A stretch of DNA of 64,000 nt from Paenibacillus xylanexedens (GTDB lineage Bacteria; Bacillota; Bacilli; Paenibacillales; Paenibacillaceae): positions 3,224,001 through 3,288,000 of the forward strand of contig NZ_CP018620.1 in assembly GCF_001908275.1 (NCBI RefSeq), given 5' to 3'. This document shows, piece by piece, positions 63,279 to 64,000 of this stretch. Below the pieces are notes generated by a model, which had not been told where the DNA came from, made no database searches, and saw only the letters and a program-made list of their open reading frames with translations. Position 1 is the first letter of the stretch, and every line of letters starts with the position of its first letter. A program made the translations under genes and the position numbers.

Positions 63279-63944
63279 ATGAAATTGCAAAAAAATGACA
63301 AGCTTCTGTTTATCGGGGATTCGATTACAGATTGTGGTCGGGAACATCCTGTAGGTGAAGGCAGTTCAGGTCTGGGCCATGGTTACGTAGCGCAAGTCTA
63401 TGCGCTCTTGCGGTCCATCTATCCGGAATTGATGTTGCGAGTCCAGAATGTGGGTAATGGTGGAAATACAATTCGTGATCTGAAACAGCGTTGGGATCGT
63501 GATGTGCTGGACCTTAAACCGGACTGGCTGACGATCATGATCGGCATTAATGATGTATGGCGTCAGTTCGACAACCCATTGTCAACAGACTCACATGTGT
63601 TTCTTGAAGAATACGAATCCACATTGCGTGAACTGGTGGCTTCGGTTCGTCCCAACCTGAAAGGTCTGGTACTGATGACGCCTTATTATCTTGAGGCCAA
63701 TCCGGAAGACCCGATGCGGGCAACGATGGATATCTACGGAGAAGCGGTACGCAGGGTAGCGGGTGAGTATGATGCGGTGTATGTGGATACACAGGCTGCA
63801 TTTGCTCCATTTTGGGATCATTTCTATACGTCTGTGCTGACTTATGACCGGGTACATCCGGATGCAACGGGCCATATGGTACTGTCCAAAGCATTCTTGG
63901 ATGCCATCGGATTCGAATGGTCAGGCGGCGTCAAATCTGAATAA
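63279..63944 (+). CDS. SGNH hydrolase, probable acetylxylan esterase (Axe2-like)
   Basis: I prefer ATG 63279, eight nt after GGAGA; ATG 63273 is also possible. 221 residues. The SGNH blocks are LLFIGDSITDCGRE, NVGNGGNTIRDL, IMIGINDVWRQ and DRVHPDATGHMVLS. DCGREHPVGEGSSGLGHGY resembles the intracellular xylan acetylesterase Axe2 of Geobacillus, which deacetylates imported xylo-oligosaccharides. No secretion signal is present, which agrees. It follows the other esterase by about 80 nt and precedes the next gene by 12 nt. Confidence 0.88.
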   Translation: MKLQKNDKLLFIGDSITDCGREHPVGEGSSGLGHGYVAQVYALLRSIYPELMLRVQNVGNGGNTIRDLKQRWDRDVLDLKPDWLTIMIGINDVWRQFDNPLSTDSHVFLEEYESTLRELVASVRPNLKGLVLMTPYYLEANPEDPMRATMDIYGEAVRRVAGEYDAVYVDTQAAFAPFWDHFYTSVLTYDRVHPDATGHMVLSKAFLDAIGFEWSGGVKSE

Positions 63945-63956
63945 GGACGTGATGGC

Positions 63957-64000
63957 ATGAGCGACGTAACTCTAGCAGTACAAACCCCGGCATTGCTGGG
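63957..64000 (+). CDS. Start of another gene (truncated by the window)
   Basis: ATG 63957 opens a frame beginning MSDVTLAVQTPALLG that continues past the end of the window. AAGGACGTG lies upstream. It is 12 nt after the SGNH gene, so it belongs to the same operon. Too little sequence is present to name it. Confidence 0.5.
   Translation, partial: MSDVTLAVQTPALL

Noticed and set aside
1..64000. CRISPR arrays, insertion sequences, prophage, tRNA or rRNA genes
   Set aside because: No regularly spaced repeats, transposase motifs, phage structural genes or tRNA cloverleaf with CCA-type end were recognised. A tRNA or covariance-model scan could still find something short.

Overview
The window reads as a chromosomal segment of a Paenibacillus-like Firmicute. 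Evidence: strong AGGAGG-type ribosome binding sites, frequent GTG/TTG starts, moderate GC, many AraC- and MarR-type regulators, carbohydrate ABC transporters of the LplABC type without their own ATPase, and many glycoside hydrolases. I saw no rRNA, tRNA, insertion sequence, phage or CRISPR signature.

Layout. (1) 1-7.6 kb: a galactan module. It holds the end of a YesN/AraC-type regulator, a sugar-binding lipoprotein, two permeases, a GH53 endo-galactanase without a signal peptide, and a GH42 beta-galactosidase. (2) 7.7-18 kb: housekeeping genes, namely ACT-domain malic enzyme, HD hydrolase, ArAE-type membrane protein, a small probable flavin-fold protein, HelD, adenine deaminase and an uncharacterised lipoprotein. 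(3) 18.2-25.7 kb: a xyloside/xyloglucan-type module with an AraC regulator divergent from a GH31 alpha-xylosidase, a phosphotransferase and a GH3 enzyme. A perfect-consensus CcpA site and tandem half-sites lie in the divergent promoter. (4) 25.7-31.2 kb: two MFS transporters, one in an operon with a MarR repressor whose palindromic operator overlaps its -10 box, then FucU, GNAT and TraX-like proteins. (5) 31.3-36.8 kb: a chemoreceptor gene followed by a single-module NRPS (remnant C domain, A, PCP, terminal reductase).

(6) 37.3-41.8 kb is the most unusual part. rpiA is frameshifted in a G7 tract, the next acetyltransferase has an in-frame amber codon, and a MarR gene is intact. Then comes a free-standing B12-binding protein with the W-x9-EH and E-x-H-x-x-G motifs of the CarH photoreceptor, but no DNA-binding domain. 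It lies 15 nt upstream of a cytoplasmic hybrid histidine kinase (HisKA-HATPase-REC-HPt) that has no recognisable sensor of its own. This looks like a two-gene light- or B12-responsive phosphorelay. Its first gene also has an amber codon close to the likely start.

(7) 41.9-53.8 kb: alpha/beta hydrolase, methyltransferase, GNAT, a MarR-MMPL exporter operon, SGNH hydrolase, phosphotransferase, a TPR protein, and a TetM-like GTPase with a divergent domain IV loop. (8) 53-57 kb: an AraC regulator divergent from uxaB-uxaA (galacturonate catabolism). (9) 57-64 kb: a WYL regulator with an AlkZ-related protein, a second GH42 divergent from another AraC regulator, two probable carbohydrate esterases, and the start of one more gene.

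Taken together, several AraC-controlled units serve uptake and cytoplasmic breakdown of plant cell wall sugars (galactan, xylosides, galacturonate, acetylated xylan). They are separated by efflux, stress and signalling genes.
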